From Podocnemis expansa (lineage: Eukaryota > Chordata > Testudines > Podocnemididae): a stretch of DNA of 64,000 nt. The notes below the pieces were generated by a model. The model was given only the letters and a program-made list of their open reading frames with translations. It ran no database searches and was not told the DNA's origin. The stretch lies in assembly GCA_007922195.1 (NCBI GenBank), contig ML681998.1, forward strand, positions 12,504,070-12,568,069, read 5' to 3'. This document shows positions 36,201 to 51,200 of the stretch, piece after piece. Every line of letters starts with the position of its first letter. The first letter of the stretch is position 1. Position numbers and translations under genes: made by a program.

Positions 36201-39200
36201 GAGAAGCAGAGAAGGGCCCAAGAAGGTATCTTAACCAGTCTGCGAGTATAGCTCCAGGAGTCAGAGAGAGGAGAGCCTTCAGAAGGAAGTCTCTCCTCCC
36301 TCAGACCTTTCCAGTGAGCCAAGGAGTTGTGTCCCCAGGACGCACACAGCAACAAGAACTAGAGGCTCCTCTTCAGGTCATCTCTACAGGTTGAAAAGAA
36401 TAATGGGAATTAGGGAATCCTCTGAATTCCCTAACAAGAACAGGTGGAAGAACAGACACTTGGAGACCGCTTCATAAGGTAGAGGAAAAATATTGAGGAA
36501 TAGCCCCATACCCCTTTGTGGGTCATTACAGAGGGAGTGGAAAGCAAAGGTTGAGAATCTGTCCTCTCCTCTCTTGAGCCAGGCAGGATCGAAGGAAGGA
36601 TCTTCCTTCCACAGCCAGAGTTTGCTTGAAGAAAGTGGAGACAGGATTTCTAGCAGAGCAAGAATTGGGTACCACAGAACTTCTTACAGAGGTGACATGC
36701 AAGTCTGTAGCACTACAGTTCCTGATTGTTTGTTTTATGTTCTGATTGAAAAGGAAGAAGTCCAGTTTCAGTACAAAAGCTTAGCTGTTTTTAAGGACCA
36801 TTGAAGTGGCAGCCAACTCTATTAGCTGTCCCAGCAAACACTATGCTAGTGATTGCACAGTCAGTGTGGAATCCTTCTGAAGGATAGAGCTTAGTTAAAT
36901 TTCAGTGAGGTAAGGAAATGGATTTCTGTTCTTTTAAGTACCTTTGGTCAGTTGTTGTTTACTATAAACCCATTTTTTAAAACTCGCCTACCTCAGTCAG
37001 TTAGCCCTGTACCCTGACTCTGGTTTTTCGTATTGGTTTTGACATATATGGAACGTAGTGGTGTGTCCAAAAACACACATGCTTGAGCATTTCATGGCAA
37101 ACAAATCCACAATCAATAAAGTTGAAGGGTTTTATTTAATCACTTACGCATTAAATGCTTTTGTATCTTTACACTTTGGGATTTTCAGCATGTAATCCTA
37201 TTTTTACAGCTAGTATAAAACTCTGCAGTTCACCATTTAAAAAGATGACATGTTCAGTTAAATTAAGGAAAAACCTGCTCAGGCTCCCAAATCAATAATA
37301 ACTTATAGTTTTACAAATAAAACGTGAAATTAATCTGACAGTATTGCTTTTTGAGATGGCTGTGCTTCCCCTAGCAATAGTAAACAACACCAAAAGCAAT
37401 ACTGGCAGTTCAATAAAATGCAAGACCAGAAGTGAAAACAGCACTTTAAAGCATCACTGTATAAATTATTACGAAATGCTATAAAGTTTGGAAATCGAGC
37501 TTACTTATTTGATGGTCCTATAATGCACAGATTTGAAAACACGTGGCTATAATGTGATAGCCAGTCAAATTTAATTACTCTGATAATTTTTCTTTAAAAA
37601 TTCTGGACTATGTGAGAGCAGTGTAAAGTGTAGAGAAATAGATCTACTGATCAAACATTTTAAAATCTCTCTCCTCTTAGGGCAGGTCTACAATACTGCT
37701 TAAGTTGATCTAACTTGCATTGCTCAGGAATATGAAAAAGACATGCCCTGAATAATGGGAGATGTGCTTCTGCCTCTCATGTAGGTGGAATAATTTAAGC
37801 CAGTGGGAGAACATTCTCCCATTGGCACAGAGCATCCAATGCGCTACAGAGGCACAGTTACAGAAGCAAAGTTGCACCATTGCAGCATCTCTAGTGATGA
37901 CCTGTCATCCAAGTTCCTCAGAGACTAATTAAACTCCTGCAGTGAAGCTTCTCTGAGTATTGCACATGTGGGCTTTAATTATTGGTGGCATGCACTGCAG
38001 CTCTTGGGAAGCAGTGAGTTATTTGCCTGAGCTGAATTCGTGCTGTTTCATTTCTCTCTTTATCACTCTGTTGCTGATTCTCAGGCTCTATTTGTCTGCT
38101 AACTTAAGCCACTTCTTGTGCCATGAGCAGTAACTACTTACTTCGCATCCATGGCAAAAAACAGTTAATGTGCAATATGCACCAGGCATCTCTATCCCTA
38201 ATTGACAATGAAAATGATTGTTGGTCACAAATGGATTAATTTTTTTCAAACAATTGTAGTAAGATGCTTAAATTGCTGATAATTAAGTATCCAAAATAAC
38301 TGAGAACATTCCCCCTTGGTACCTAAAGTTGCTATTTACATTTCTTAGCTACACAAGGGTTTTGTATCTAGAGAACTAATTATCTAAAAATTTCGCTTTT
38401 ATCTTTAATTCACTTACATGGACTTGATTGTTACATGGTAGTTATTTTTGTATGGGTTGCTTGATTGGTGCTTTTGTGGTAAGGTTAGCATCACAGATGA
38501 TATAATTGTCATATTTGGCTCTTACAGACCCAAGCCTCAGGCTCAGGAAGGGAATTTGGTGTTAGAGGGAGTATGTGAGGAATCACAGTACCATCTAAAT
38601 AACCCCTTTTGTCTATAGGGTTAAAGAATGGTTTTCTAATCCTTCTGTGGCATCAACAGTGCTTGGAGGATGGTAGTATTAGATGGTTTGTCTCCCTCCA
38701 TAGGGGAAGGAAATTTTCTTGACTTTGATTACTATGAGAGCATGAACAAAAAATTGTGGAAGAAATTGTAACACTGTACATAACCAAATGAAAAATCAGA
38801 ATTCCTGGTGATGGTTAATGATATAATGTCTACATTTCCTAGGTATGTTCAAGGTCAGTAAACTTAGAACATGCATCAGAGTCTTTGAAAAGAAAAATGG
38901 CAGCTTTTCTCAAGTAAGTACCTGACTACTTGCACCGTGCAATTCATAGATACTACCATGATCTGTAAATATTTCATGAACTTGCAAGTAAAAGGGTAGG
39001 CAAAGAGGGGGGCATTCATCTTTCTGTCCAAGGTCTTATCCACCCTTATCCTGTCTTATCCATTCATCCCACCATCTCTCTCAAGGCCATTAGTGCCCCA
39101 TGAGTTCTGGCCAAGGGCACTTAGATTTTCGTTCACCTAGAACTCAAGGATGATAGTTTCTGAATAATACATGGGGTAGGTCACGTCAGAGAAATGCATG

Positions 39201-42200
39201 ATGCTGCCTCTTCAAGGTCTGAGTGTAATCCCCATCCATAGCACACTTTCTTTTGCTTAAACAAACAAGGAGTCTGGTGGCACCTTTAAAGACTAACAAA
39301 TGTATTTATTGCATGAACTTTCATTGGAGCAAACTATCACTTTGTTAGATGCTTGAAGATGGGGAACTCAGAGAAAGGAAGCAGAACATTCTGTGAGCTC
39401 CTCATCTTCAAGCATCTGACAGAGTGGAATGCCAGCTGCTTTGGAGGCAAAGAACAGAATAGGGCAATTACCAAGTTACCCATCCCTTATTGTCTAGTCC
39501 CAGCATCTGCATGTAAGAGGCTTAGGGGTGCATCCCTATCCATCTAGGCTAATATCTGTTGGTGGACCTGTTCTCCATGAATTTACCAAATTCTTTTTTT
39601 AATCCAGTTATAAATTTGGCCTTCACAGCATCCCCAGCAATGAGTTCCACAGGTTGACTGTGCATTGTATGAAGAAGTGCTTCCTTTTGTTTTGTTTTTA
39701 AACTTGCTGCATAGTAATTTCATGGGATTGACCTATGGTTCTTGGGTTACATGAAGGAGTAAATAGTATTCCTTATTCACTTTCTCCACACCATTCATGA
39801 TTTTATAGACTTTTATCACATATCTCCCACTTAGTCATCTCTCTTATAAAGTGAATGGTCTTTGTAATTTTTCCTCATATGGAAGCTGTTCCATACCCCA
39901 GTCATTTTTGTTGCCTTTATCTGTACTTTTTCCAATTCTAATACATCTCTTCTGAGATTTGGAGGGGGTGAAGTGGGGGAGGTGACAAGACCCGACCTGC
40001 ACACAAGTATTCAAGTTGTGAGCATAAAAAGTACTTTATGTACTAGTATTATCATATATTCTTTCTTATTATCAATACCTTTCCTAATGGTTTTTGGCGT
40101 TTTGTCAGCTTTTTGACTGCTGCTGTACATTGAGCAGATCTTTTCAGTTAACTAACCACTCTAAGAGATCTTAGAGTGATTGTGAGAACAACCCCATGAT
40201 TTTGTGTGTATAGTTGAGATCATTTTCCATTGTGCATTGCTTTGCATTTATCAGTTTGCATTTTGTAGTCCAGTCACCCAGTTTTGTGAGATCCCTTTAT
40301 AACTCTTCACAATCTGCTTTGGACTTGATGGTTTTGATTAATTTGTGTTATGTGCAAACTTTGCTACTTTTTAAAATCCTTTTTCCAGATCATTTAGGAA
40401 AATATTGAACGTTACCGGTTCCAGTACCGGTCTCTGTGGGGGGATACTGCTCTTTACTTCTCTCCATTGTAAAAAGTCCTTGTTTATTGTCTTTTAACCA
40501 AGTACTGATCCGTAGGGCTTTCCCTCTTATGTCATGACTACTTACTGCGCTTAAGAGCTTTTGGTGAGGGAAGTTATCAAGGGTTTTGTGAAAGTGCAAG
40601 TATGCTCCTTCCATTAGATCACTCTTGTCCGCATTATTTCTGATCCCCTTTAAAGAATTCTAGTATGTTGATGAAAATACAAAGGCCATGCTGACTCTCT
40701 TCCAACAAATCATGTTCATCTCTGTATCTGGTAATCATTTTTTATTACAGTTCAAGCCAGTTTGCCTGGTACTGACATTAGGCTTATGAATTTGTAATTT
40801 CCAGGATCTCCTCTGTAGCTTGTTTTTAAAATTACCCTTATACTGGCTATCTTCCAGTCATGTGGAAGGAAGCTGACTTAAGTGTTAGATTACACAGTTA
40901 GTAATTCTGCAGTTTCATGTTTGAGTTCTTAAGGATCTCTTGGGTGAATATCATCTGGCTCTGTTGAGTTATTACTGCTAAATTTGATTTTATCCTAAAC
41001 CACTTCTGTTGACACCTTGATCTCAGACAGGTCTTCAGACTTGTTACCTAAAAAGAGTTGTACAGGTGTGTAGGAAACTTCCTTGGTGAAGACAGGCGCA
41101 AGGAAGCTTCCTCAGAATGGTCTTGACTTCCTTCCAGTCATCCAGTGGTCCTGCTTCCTGTTTGGGAGGCATCCTGTTTTTGATGCAGGTTTTTGTGTCT
41201 TGTGCTAGTTGCTCTTCAGTTCATTTTGGCTTGCCTAATCACACTTGACTTATCAGAGTTCATGCATTTTTCTGTTTTCCTCTTATTTTTAAGACGCCCC
41301 TTTGCCTGTAACCACCTCTTCTACTATGGTATTCAGCCATAGTGGCATATTTTTGTCCTCTTACGGTTGGGGGGGGGGACTAGTTTGGGGAGGGGTGCTT
41401 TTTTAAAGTATATGACACATTAATTTGATTTTCTATTACAGTGTTTGTTAGAAAGTTCCAAGTAGCTTGCAGGCATTTCATTCTTGTGACTGTTCCTTTT
41501 AACCTCTGTTTAATTAGCTTCCTCACTTTTGTGGCGGTCACCTTTTGTGAACTTAAATGCGATTGTGGTGGACTTCTTTGGTATCCCCCCCCCCCAAATG
41601 TTTAATTGTGTTATGGTTGCTATTACTAAGTCGTTTAGCTATATTCACTTCTTGAATAATATCCTGTATGCCATTTAAGACTAAATCAAGAATTGCCTCT
41701 GTCCTTGTGAGGTTCCAGGGCTAGTTGTTCTGAGTAGTACTTGTTAATGGCAGGGGCATCGCTGCCCTGGGGAGGGATCCAGGGCATGGCCGCAGGCCCT
41801 GCCCCCTGGCCAGGGACAGGGCCAGAAGCCACCGCATGCCACCATGGGCGGCTGGGCCCCACATCCCTAGCCAGGGATGGGGCCAGAGTGGCCGCCACTG
41901 CTGAAGCGGCTGAGCCCCGGATCCCCAGCTGGTGATGGGGCTTCTGTAGCCCCAGGCAGCTGGGGACGGGGCTGCTGCGGCCGCCAGACCCAGGGCACTG
42001 GTGCTGGGATTTGGGGCACATGCCCTGGGTGCCCAGCGCCAGGGACGCCCCTGGTTAATGGTGTCTAGAAATTATCTTTGCATCCCATTCTAAGGTGACA
42101 TATACTCAGTATACATGGCGATAGTTGAAATCAACCATTTTTATTGAGTTTTCTATTAGTCTAGCCTCTCTAATGTCCCTAGGAATTTCATAATCGCCAC

Positions 42201-45200
42201 CACCATCCTGGTCAGGCAGTTGATAGCACTGTTCCCTTTAAGCTGCACGGCTGGGTGGACGCGCAGCCCGCCAAGCCCCCCAGCGCAGGGAAGGCTGCTG
42301 GCTGCGCAGGGCGGGCAGCCAGAGGCCCTGCTCACAGCTCCTGTGGGGCAGGGAGTTATTAAAACTCCCGCCCACAGAAGCTCTAATGGAGCATGCCCAG
42401 AATATCTGAGCATGCTCCGTTAGTGCTTCTCTGGCCCAGGAGCTGTGGCAGGACTATGCAAGGTCAGGGCGCGGCCCCCGCCCCCGCCCCCCCCGGCGCC
42501 CCCCACGCAGCGAGCAACAGTAGTTGTTCAGCTGCCGGTGGGTCTTAGAGGGAACATTGGTTGATAGTATATTCCCACTGCTATATTCTTATTCAAGCAC
42601 AGAATTTCTAGCCATAGAGATTCTGTGGTACTGTTTCATTCATTTGGGGCTCCTACTATATTCTTGCACCTGTAGTTCCACTCTTCCACCAAAAGAACCT
42701 AGTCTGTCATTTTTATATATTCTGTACTGTGCTATTGCAGTGGCCCATTGATTATCATCATTGCACCAAAAGCATAGTTTGTTTGTCTGTTTCAAGAGAT
42801 TAATTTAGGCCTGAAATTATTTTGTATTAAACTCAGATTTCCTTTTTAACATGTTCCTTTTTGGAAAAAAGAAACTTCTTATAATTTGAATAACAATGCA
42901 AAAATTCTGTTTTTCCTTGTAATCCATTCTAGCTACAAGCTTTATGACTGTGGACAAGTCAGTTACTTTTAAGTGTCTTAACTCCCTGTCATTAAAATAC
43001 CTTGCTTACTGAACATGTGGAGATAGATTTATTAATATCAGTGCAGTGGCCATGGCTGGATATTGCTGTGATTAAAAAAAAACCTTTAAATAAACAATCA
43101 AATCTGTTTTTTCCACAAAAGTGGATGACTGAAATCTATATCTGCAGATGGAAATAATACCACCATTAATAAATACAGAAGCTTGTTTGCAATGTTATAT
43201 GCATAATGAGTACAAACTTCTGTTTTAGCTTTAGAGTGATTTTTTGCTTTTAACTTACTCAGGAATATGTGTTTGAGTTTGGAAGATCTTCAGCTTGTCT
43301 TCATGATTTCCTCTCATGAGCTGTTCATAACTTTACTGAAAGATGATGAACGGAAGCTGCTTGTTGATCAAATGAGAAAAAGGTCACCTCGAATCAATCT
43401 GTGCACTAAACCTGTGACTTCATTTTATGATATTCCAGGTCTGTTTCCAGGCATATTTCCTAAAATGCTTAAAGTATTTCTTTTCATAGTCAGTGTGACA
43501 ATAATATTCTGAGGTATGTTGAAGATGAACAACTTCAGGCATTAGTATTATTACCTATGATCAGAGACTCTGTGTGGGTCTACTCCTTTTACTAGGATAG
43601 CTGTGTCAGTTGTGGGGGGTTCCCATCCTGTGCCTCCAGAAGCACTAGTTTAGGCACAGTTGTACCAGCAGTCGCTTCTTTTGCTGGTATATATTATTGT
43701 GTTGGGGGGAATTGGTGTAAGCTGTACCTGCAAAAGCACTCTATTGCCAGAGTAAACTGCATCTGAACTAGAAGGGTTGGTGCACTGTACCAGTAAACTC
43801 AGTCTGATGTTGGCAAAGCCTGGGTAATTCAAAATTCTTAATTTTTTTTAACCTCACCATTCTTGACTGAAAAACTAAGGTGAATTTTTAAATCAGTGTT
43901 TTAGTTTACGTGATACTTAAGTAACTTTAAAGATGAGTGGATGCTGGGACAGCTTTCTCTTAATTTATTGGTGTAATCTCATTTTTGCCTAAGTCTCAGT
44001 TTCAGTACAAAGTTATTTCAGGCTTTTGCTGCCTTCTGTTGACCATTTAGTGGGTGGGCATGACACTCCTTAACTACCAAGGAAAGATAAATTTGAAGCC
44101 ACATTTATGCCAGTGGTTCTCAGCTAGGGGTATACAGAGGTCTTCCAGGAATACATGTATTCATCTAGATATATGCCTGGTTTTACAACGAGCTATATGA
44201 AAAGCCCTAGCAAAGTTACTGCGGACTAACATTTGATCCAGACAATGACTTGTTTATACTATGCACTGAAATGTAAGTACAATATTTATATTATAAATGA
44301 TTTTTTTTAGTTCAGTAGACCTGGGTTACATTGCCATTGATAAGTGTATTTTTACTTGAATAAAGCAAAGTCTTACACTCGGCTGTTGATATACTTAATG
44401 ACTTGCCTGTCAAGTAGAAATGACGGTTGGGGGGGGACGGGACGACAGTGTGGAGGAGGTATAAGAAAAAGGGTGCAGTGGAGTTGCACGCAACCACAGT
44501 ATGAGGGGGAATGGTGAATGCATGACACAGTCCCTGGTATGGGTAAGTTGGGTCACAGGAAGTGCTTGAAATACAGGGGGATGGGAGGTTGACATTCAAG
44601 GAGCTTTTGGGGGAGAAGGAAGGAATGCAAGAAACTCCTACTGCATGCAGTGGACTTGGTCTACAGAAGCAAACTAAGTGTGTGATCCCACTTGGCTGTA
44701 GTATGTTTTTAAATTTTATTTTTTCAGCAAAGTAATTGATGGTATAGCTTATAAATCAAAAAATAAGCTACAAACCTAGCAGTCTTTCTTACAGCATCAG
44801 CAAGCGTCAATATTGGCCAGCTGGAACATCAGCTTATATTATCCCTGGATCCGTGGAGGATTCGCCAGATTTTAATTGAATTGCATGGCATGACATCAGA
44901 ACGTCAGTTCTGGACAATTTCTAGCAAGGTAAATTTTTCTCATAATATATAGTTGCATGCAGTAAACTCTTTTTAATATGGAATGTGATGTAATTGGAGA
45001 AAGGGATAGACTGTCATGAATCCTGGTTTCTGATCTCTCCCCCCACCCTTCTGATTTTGTGGGACACTTTGGGTAACTCTCTTTTTAACTTCTGTGCCTT
45101 GCCCTGTCTGTACAGGGGAATGATAATACATAGCTAAGAACTCATATTTTCTGTAAAAGTTACAAAAGTGTAAATTATTAGTGCACAGTTTTCTCTGGTA

Positions 45201-48200
45201 CTGATCGTGTTGCTTCACTGAATTCATGAGGAATTCTTCTTGAATATGTAACTGACTATAACAATCTCTGGTTCTCTTAAATCTATGTTTTTCTTTTAAA
45301 CTCCGTATCTAAAGAAATTCTACCATTGTGGTCTTTTGACTTAAATTACTGTTACTTACTAATAATAGTCATTAGCAAAAAAAGCTCCCTTACTTTTTAA
45401 ATCAAGTAAAGGTTTTCTTTTTTTAGTCTATTAAGTGTGCAGACAAAGCACCAACAAAATAGGATACTGAAGGATTTATAGACTGTCAGGTGTTAGCAAC
45501 TAGTATGGTTTTATTTGCAAAAGAGCCTATGTAAACTGATCTGAAGAGTTTAACTGTAATATTCACACCCAGTTAACAAGAATTTTAAATTTATTTGTTG
45601 AAGAGTTGAAAACTGTACATGTGAGAAGCTGTTCTTTTCTTTGAATCTTTCATTACAAATATGGTCACTAATGTAAAAAAGCAAGGAGTCTTGTGGCACT
45701 TAGACTAACAGATTTATTTATCACCTGAGCTTTTGTGGGAGAAAATCCCACTTCATCAGGCACTTTGAAGAGGTGGAACTTACAGAATGGGGTGAAAATA
45801 AATGCAGGGGAGTGTAAGACATGGGATCAAGTCATACTGCGACAGCAAATCAGAGCGTTTGTAAGGATTCAGACTCTAGGAAACAGCACATAGAGCACTG
45901 TTTCCCAGCCCAGTGTGCCATCAGGTCTAAAAAGGTGTGCCACAAAAGTTTTTGAAAAACTACTCAAAGAGCTCTGGATTGGATCATTGGCTCATGAATA
46001 TTCATGAGGTTATTTGGAAACATAAGGTTGTATGCCTCAAATTAATTAAAGGTAGCAAGATGTGCCATGGCAGAGAAAATGTTGGGAACCATTGATACGG
46101 CGAAGGAGGGATGAAGTCAAGTTAACTGTTATAACATGAAAAGAATCCGTAGTCACAATTAAGTCCTGCTTTCTCGCAATCTCTTTTTGCATGTTAGTTC
46201 GATTTTGGCTGTTTCTCTTAGAAGTCTTGATGCCCCATTGATTTGCTTTAGGACCATCATTAACAACTCATTAATGGAGTGATTAGGAAGGTGGAAGTGC
46301 TCAGCAACTGATATTTGTTGTGTTGTGATTTCTGATGTCAGTTTTGTGCCCATTTATCTTTCTGCATATGGACTGTCCTGTTTGTCCAATGTGTAAGGTG
46401 CGGGGGCATTTCCGGCACACAATAGTATAAATCAGATTAGTGGATAAGATAGTGGCTTAAGTTTAAAATATCTGTTCCTGTTTATGACTTTTTTTATATA
46501 TATTTCTCTTAGTGGGAAGTACCAAATGTTTATGGCAATGTTATCCTAGGAATTAAAGACAACTTGACTAGAGATTTGGTCTACATCCTGATGGCAAAGG
46601 GGTTACATTGCAGTGCAATTAAGGTGAGCAAATTATATATAAATTTACTAATAAAGATATGGATTCAGTTGTTTCCCCTCAACAGAATGCATGATGTACG
46701 TTAACTCTTTGAGGGAAATCAAATTAAAATCTTGTTTGAAAAAGAGTTTGCTTCTCCAGTTACGCATACTAAAGTTCACATGCCTAAGCATTATGCTGCA
46801 CATGAGTGCAAAGAGGCTGACTGTCTGGAAAACTAATATACATCACAGTATCTGGGTGGCTTTGAATGTACACTACAATCATAGCCTGACCACACACTTG
46901 GTGTTCTGTACTTGGATCCAATCCAGGGCAGAAATCTGAAGTAAAATTAACTGTTCTATTGCTCCAAACAACCTCAATTAAAGGAGAATTTTTATTTTGG
47001 GGAAATGTAATCAGAGTACAGCAGAGTATTCAAAAGGTGCTGAAATGATTTCTATTTATTTATGTTAAGAATAAACTATACAAGCAAATGCAGAGATGAT
47101 GGGGAAGGGTGGGTAGAATGCTAGAGTAGGTGGATATGGGGAATTTTTTCCCCTTGCGGGTTTGACCCCTTTCCCTCTCCCACATATGAAGTGGGATGTA
47201 GGGAATCCCTACCCACATGTGTTCCCGCATATAATGTTTCCTGGTTTTCTGAAGCTTGAGTTTTTGCTAAACTCAGTGTTCTAGAAGGATGTGAGTTTTT
47301 ACAGGGCAACCCTGACTGTGTTAACAAAGGGGTTTTGTTTTGCCATTTAGTGTGTTTACAGTTTGGTAACAAAAGTCCTGTAGACTGGGCTAGTTCCTTA
47401 ACATCTCTGTACCTTAGTTCCCCACTAATGGGCATAATAACCAGCTTGCTATAGTGTTTTAGGGCTAAATTTATTAAGTGGAAGTTTTGGTTTATGACCC
47501 AGTAATTTATCGAAATTTGGAAGACTTCCTCCATTGATCCAGCTAGCAAACACTTTCGTTGAACCATAGGATGAAATTAGCCACAATATAGTATGTTTTT
47601 TCTTCCAAAATTGTTTGTTTTGCTTAAAGAATTGGGATTATATAACTCAGGAGTCTCTCTCTAACAAATTTTATAACATTTAAAATGGTGTATTAGCTCA
47701 GACTGAAGCTTACTTACATTGTTCAAAATTCAGGGTTGATCCTGAAAAGTGGTAAGAACTCACAACTTCCATTACATACAGTGTTCCCTCTAAGCTTATG
47801 ATGCAGCTGAGCAAGTTTCCTGCTAGTTCCCCGACCCCCACCACCCCCTGGATCCCTTCCCTGCTGCCTGCCAGCTCCCCCAGTGCATCCAACAACTTGC
47901 TCAGCAGCATCATCAGCTTAGAGGGAACACTGACTGTAAATAAGCAAAAAGCTAGAAAATAGAATTAGATGAGAAATATCTTTCTTTTCTGCTCTTCAGT
48001 GCTTGGCAGATTTTGTGTCTGTCTGGGGGTGGCTCTGTGTGTGTGTGTGTCTCTTCTTGTCGCACTATGTCAGGGGTCTCAAACATGCTGCATGTGGCCC
48101 CTAAAGCTATTGCCTGTGGCCCACAATGAAACCATTGTTACTAGTATTTACAATATTGCTGTACGAAAAGGTTTCAGTGGTGAAGACCTTGGGCTAATGT

Positions 48201-51200
48201 ACTAGTCCTCATGCAGCCCTGTACTGGTCCTCATGCAGCCCTTGTCATATGAGTTTGAGAGCCCTGCACTATGTCAGACATTAAGCAAATAAAAACCAGC
48301 GTACAGTTTAGTCAGAACCAGACAGTAATCCTCAATTAAACATACTTCTTAATTGAGAATTCATCCTGATCCTGTGATTTAACTCTTCCTGAAATTGTAG
48401 AGCCTTTTATCAACAGAGAACTTATTGATATCCCTGTCTTTACTGCACATAGTTATTAATTTTACTGCCCATATGACCAGTTTAGCAAAGATTGGAAATT
48501 CAACCTGCCATTTACTGGGGCAAGTAGTTTCCTTTCTTTTTCTGACAAAGCCCATAATAGAATATGCAAAAAGGAGTGGTACAATTATACAGTGTTGTGA
48601 ATAGCAAGGGAAAAATAGACTGAAAGAACAGAATTTCTGGATTTTTTTCCTGCTATGTTGCTGCTAATTTATTGTAATAGATTCTGCTTACAACCCTACA
48701 TAGAGAACATAGTTGCATTTTGTGAAGTTATGTTGAGCCAGAATGTTTACACATAACACTAAACAATCTATCATGAAAGAAACGAAGATGCATTCACATG
48801 ACCTTAAGACTGATACACGCTTTGTGTATTCATACTATGGTGCTCATCTATTTCAGGAATGAAGAAGTTTAAAAAACTCTGTTAGGTGAAATACAACATC
48901 CTTCAAGATCCAAAGGGGCAGCTGTGTTAGTCTAGTTCAGTAAAACAAAGAAGGATCCTGTGGCACTTAGACTCACAATTATATTTATTGCATGAGCTTT
49001 TGTGGGAGAAAATCCCTGTTCATCCAATGCTTTGAAGATGGAGAAACTTAGAATTTAAGTCTGAAGTGGGATTTTCTCCCACAGTTCATGCAATAAATAT
49101 AATTGTTAGTTTTTCAGTGCCACAGGACTCCTTGTTCGTTATACTGCATACTGGGTGCAAGCCAAGTTGCTATGCTGACATTCCTTAGTGCTTGCACCAG
49201 TGGCTCTGGGTGGGTGGGTGGGTGTGTGGGGGGGGGGGTCTCTGTCTGGGGGTGGGTATTGGGTAGGGTTAACAGATACCAAAGCATGGAAAGGAAAACA
49301 GGGAAGTACAAAAAGGAGGATATTGGAGGACAAGTACAAATCCAGGGCCCCAGCTGGGCCCCCTTCATCCACCAAGCCAGCCCAGCTACTGCTCTGTTTG
49401 CCCCATCGATCACCCAACTCCAGAGAAATCTGCCTAGCCCCTAGTTATGGTGTGAGATTAACTGCAAGAACAGCAGCTCAGGTATATCAAATAAATGGCT
49501 TAAGTATTCTTCATTTTCACATTAAAGTAACCATAAAGCCAACCACCTTAAGGAGTCACAAAATTATTTAATGTTTATATAAAGGTGCAAGGAGAATCAC
49601 ACTGCAGAAGTCTTATCCAGGCTGATGTTTTTACATTGTGAGTTGCAAATGGAAGCAAACCTCCAATAAATTTTAATGTAGTAATTATGGACAAGATTAA
49701 GATCAGTTTAAACACTAAGTTCCTTTACAGAATTCACTCTCATTGTTTGACACACAGAGGGCAGGCCCTTGACTACATGAAGTCTAACAAAATATGAGGT
49801 GTTGGCTTCTAACGGAAAAGTAATCTCTGTCAGCAGTATTCTCCCCATGACTTGAAATTAGGGGTGTGGTGCAGGGAGTGCCACTAATTTGGTATAACAC
49901 TGTTACTGGCTGAAAACTGGGGGAGGGGGTGCAGGAGGGGTGTACGGAAATCCTTGTCTAGCCTCAGTTTCGAGCCTCACTGTGCAGTATTTTAAAAAAT
50001 CACAGACAGGCTCTTTAAATTTCACACACACAAGGAAAGGAGAAATCTGACATGAGACCTGCTGGTTTTTATGTGCAGACCTGCCTGAAACATAACCTTT
50101 TACCTAAAATGCAAATTTCTGGAGACATCCTACTATGTCTGCCATAACCCACAGATGGATATATATATCTATCTATCTGTTTTATGACGGTTGACATTTC
50201 TGTTTGCTTTTATGTGAAATACACATCAAATTGGGGTTGGGGGAGTAGAATTAGATGTTTCTGACTATCAGATGTTCCACCGAAGAGGACAGCGCCTATT
50301 CTTAGATGCAGTGATCAGTTTTTTCCTAAATAAGCCAAAAGAAACACTCTCTAAAAGTAAAATAAAAATAAGCATAGCCTATATAAGCAAAAGGCAAAAC
50401 CAAACTGCTTGTTTTCTGTGATTTGATAAACTACTAACGAAGGGACAAACATTGTAATCCTTGCTCAATCAAATTTCCCACTGACTTCATTTAAACTATA
50501 GGATCAGGCCCAGCCCAGCAGCGACTTTAGAATGTATAATGTTTCTACATCTTTGTATCTTTATAAAATTTAAGACTACATCTATAGTGGACTAATCTCA
50601 TCTTGGAAAGGAGAAGCAAACTGAAAAATCACAATGAGAAAAGGAAAATCATATGGATTCAAACCTCCTAACAATCAAAAGTGAACTTTCCTTGACCACT
50701 AAACAAAAGATTTGTTGCCAAAACCAAAGTTCATTAGGAGGAATAAAGATCTGGCTTAGCTGAGCCATTAGAGAAAGAAACCTCCCCAGAAACTTTAAGC
50801 AGGTCAGCAAAGCAGAAAGCAAACAAACAGTCACAGGTTTGTCTCTGGGCACCACAGAGATGCCATCAAGCTGAAGAAAAGCCCCAGTCCCACCAATATA
50901 TAAAGTCAACCCTTCCCCAGAATCAGGTGGGGGGGGGTGGTAAAGAGAGCAGACCTGAGCTGGAGCCTGGAAAGAAGCCAGGGGTGAGGAGCGCAAGCAA
51001 CAAAGCAAAGCGAAACCACGTTCAAGACTATGGCCAGGGCCTCTTCACTCTCAGTAGACATGCAGGGGCCAGCAAGGGATCCTCTCCAAATTCCCAACCC
51101 CATCAGCAGCTGAAGCTGGGCTGAGCCAGTAGGGGAACACATGCTGGAGCTTCACGCTTCTATTTTTAGAGAGCTGCCCCAGCCTCCAGCAAAAAGCGGG

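Noticed and set aside
41686..42423. GC-rich frames on both strands
   Set aside because: They fall within two hAT MITEs that have exact target duplications.
1160..49143. Repeated GAGTCCTGTGGCAC-type words considered as a dispersed array or CRISPR-like repeat
   Set aside because: The copies are irregularly spaced, in both orientations and of varied length. They are PLE termini.
49103..49571. Overlapping frames of 92-127 codons
   Set aside because: Composition-driven by the GGGT tract. No start context, splice evidence or family match.
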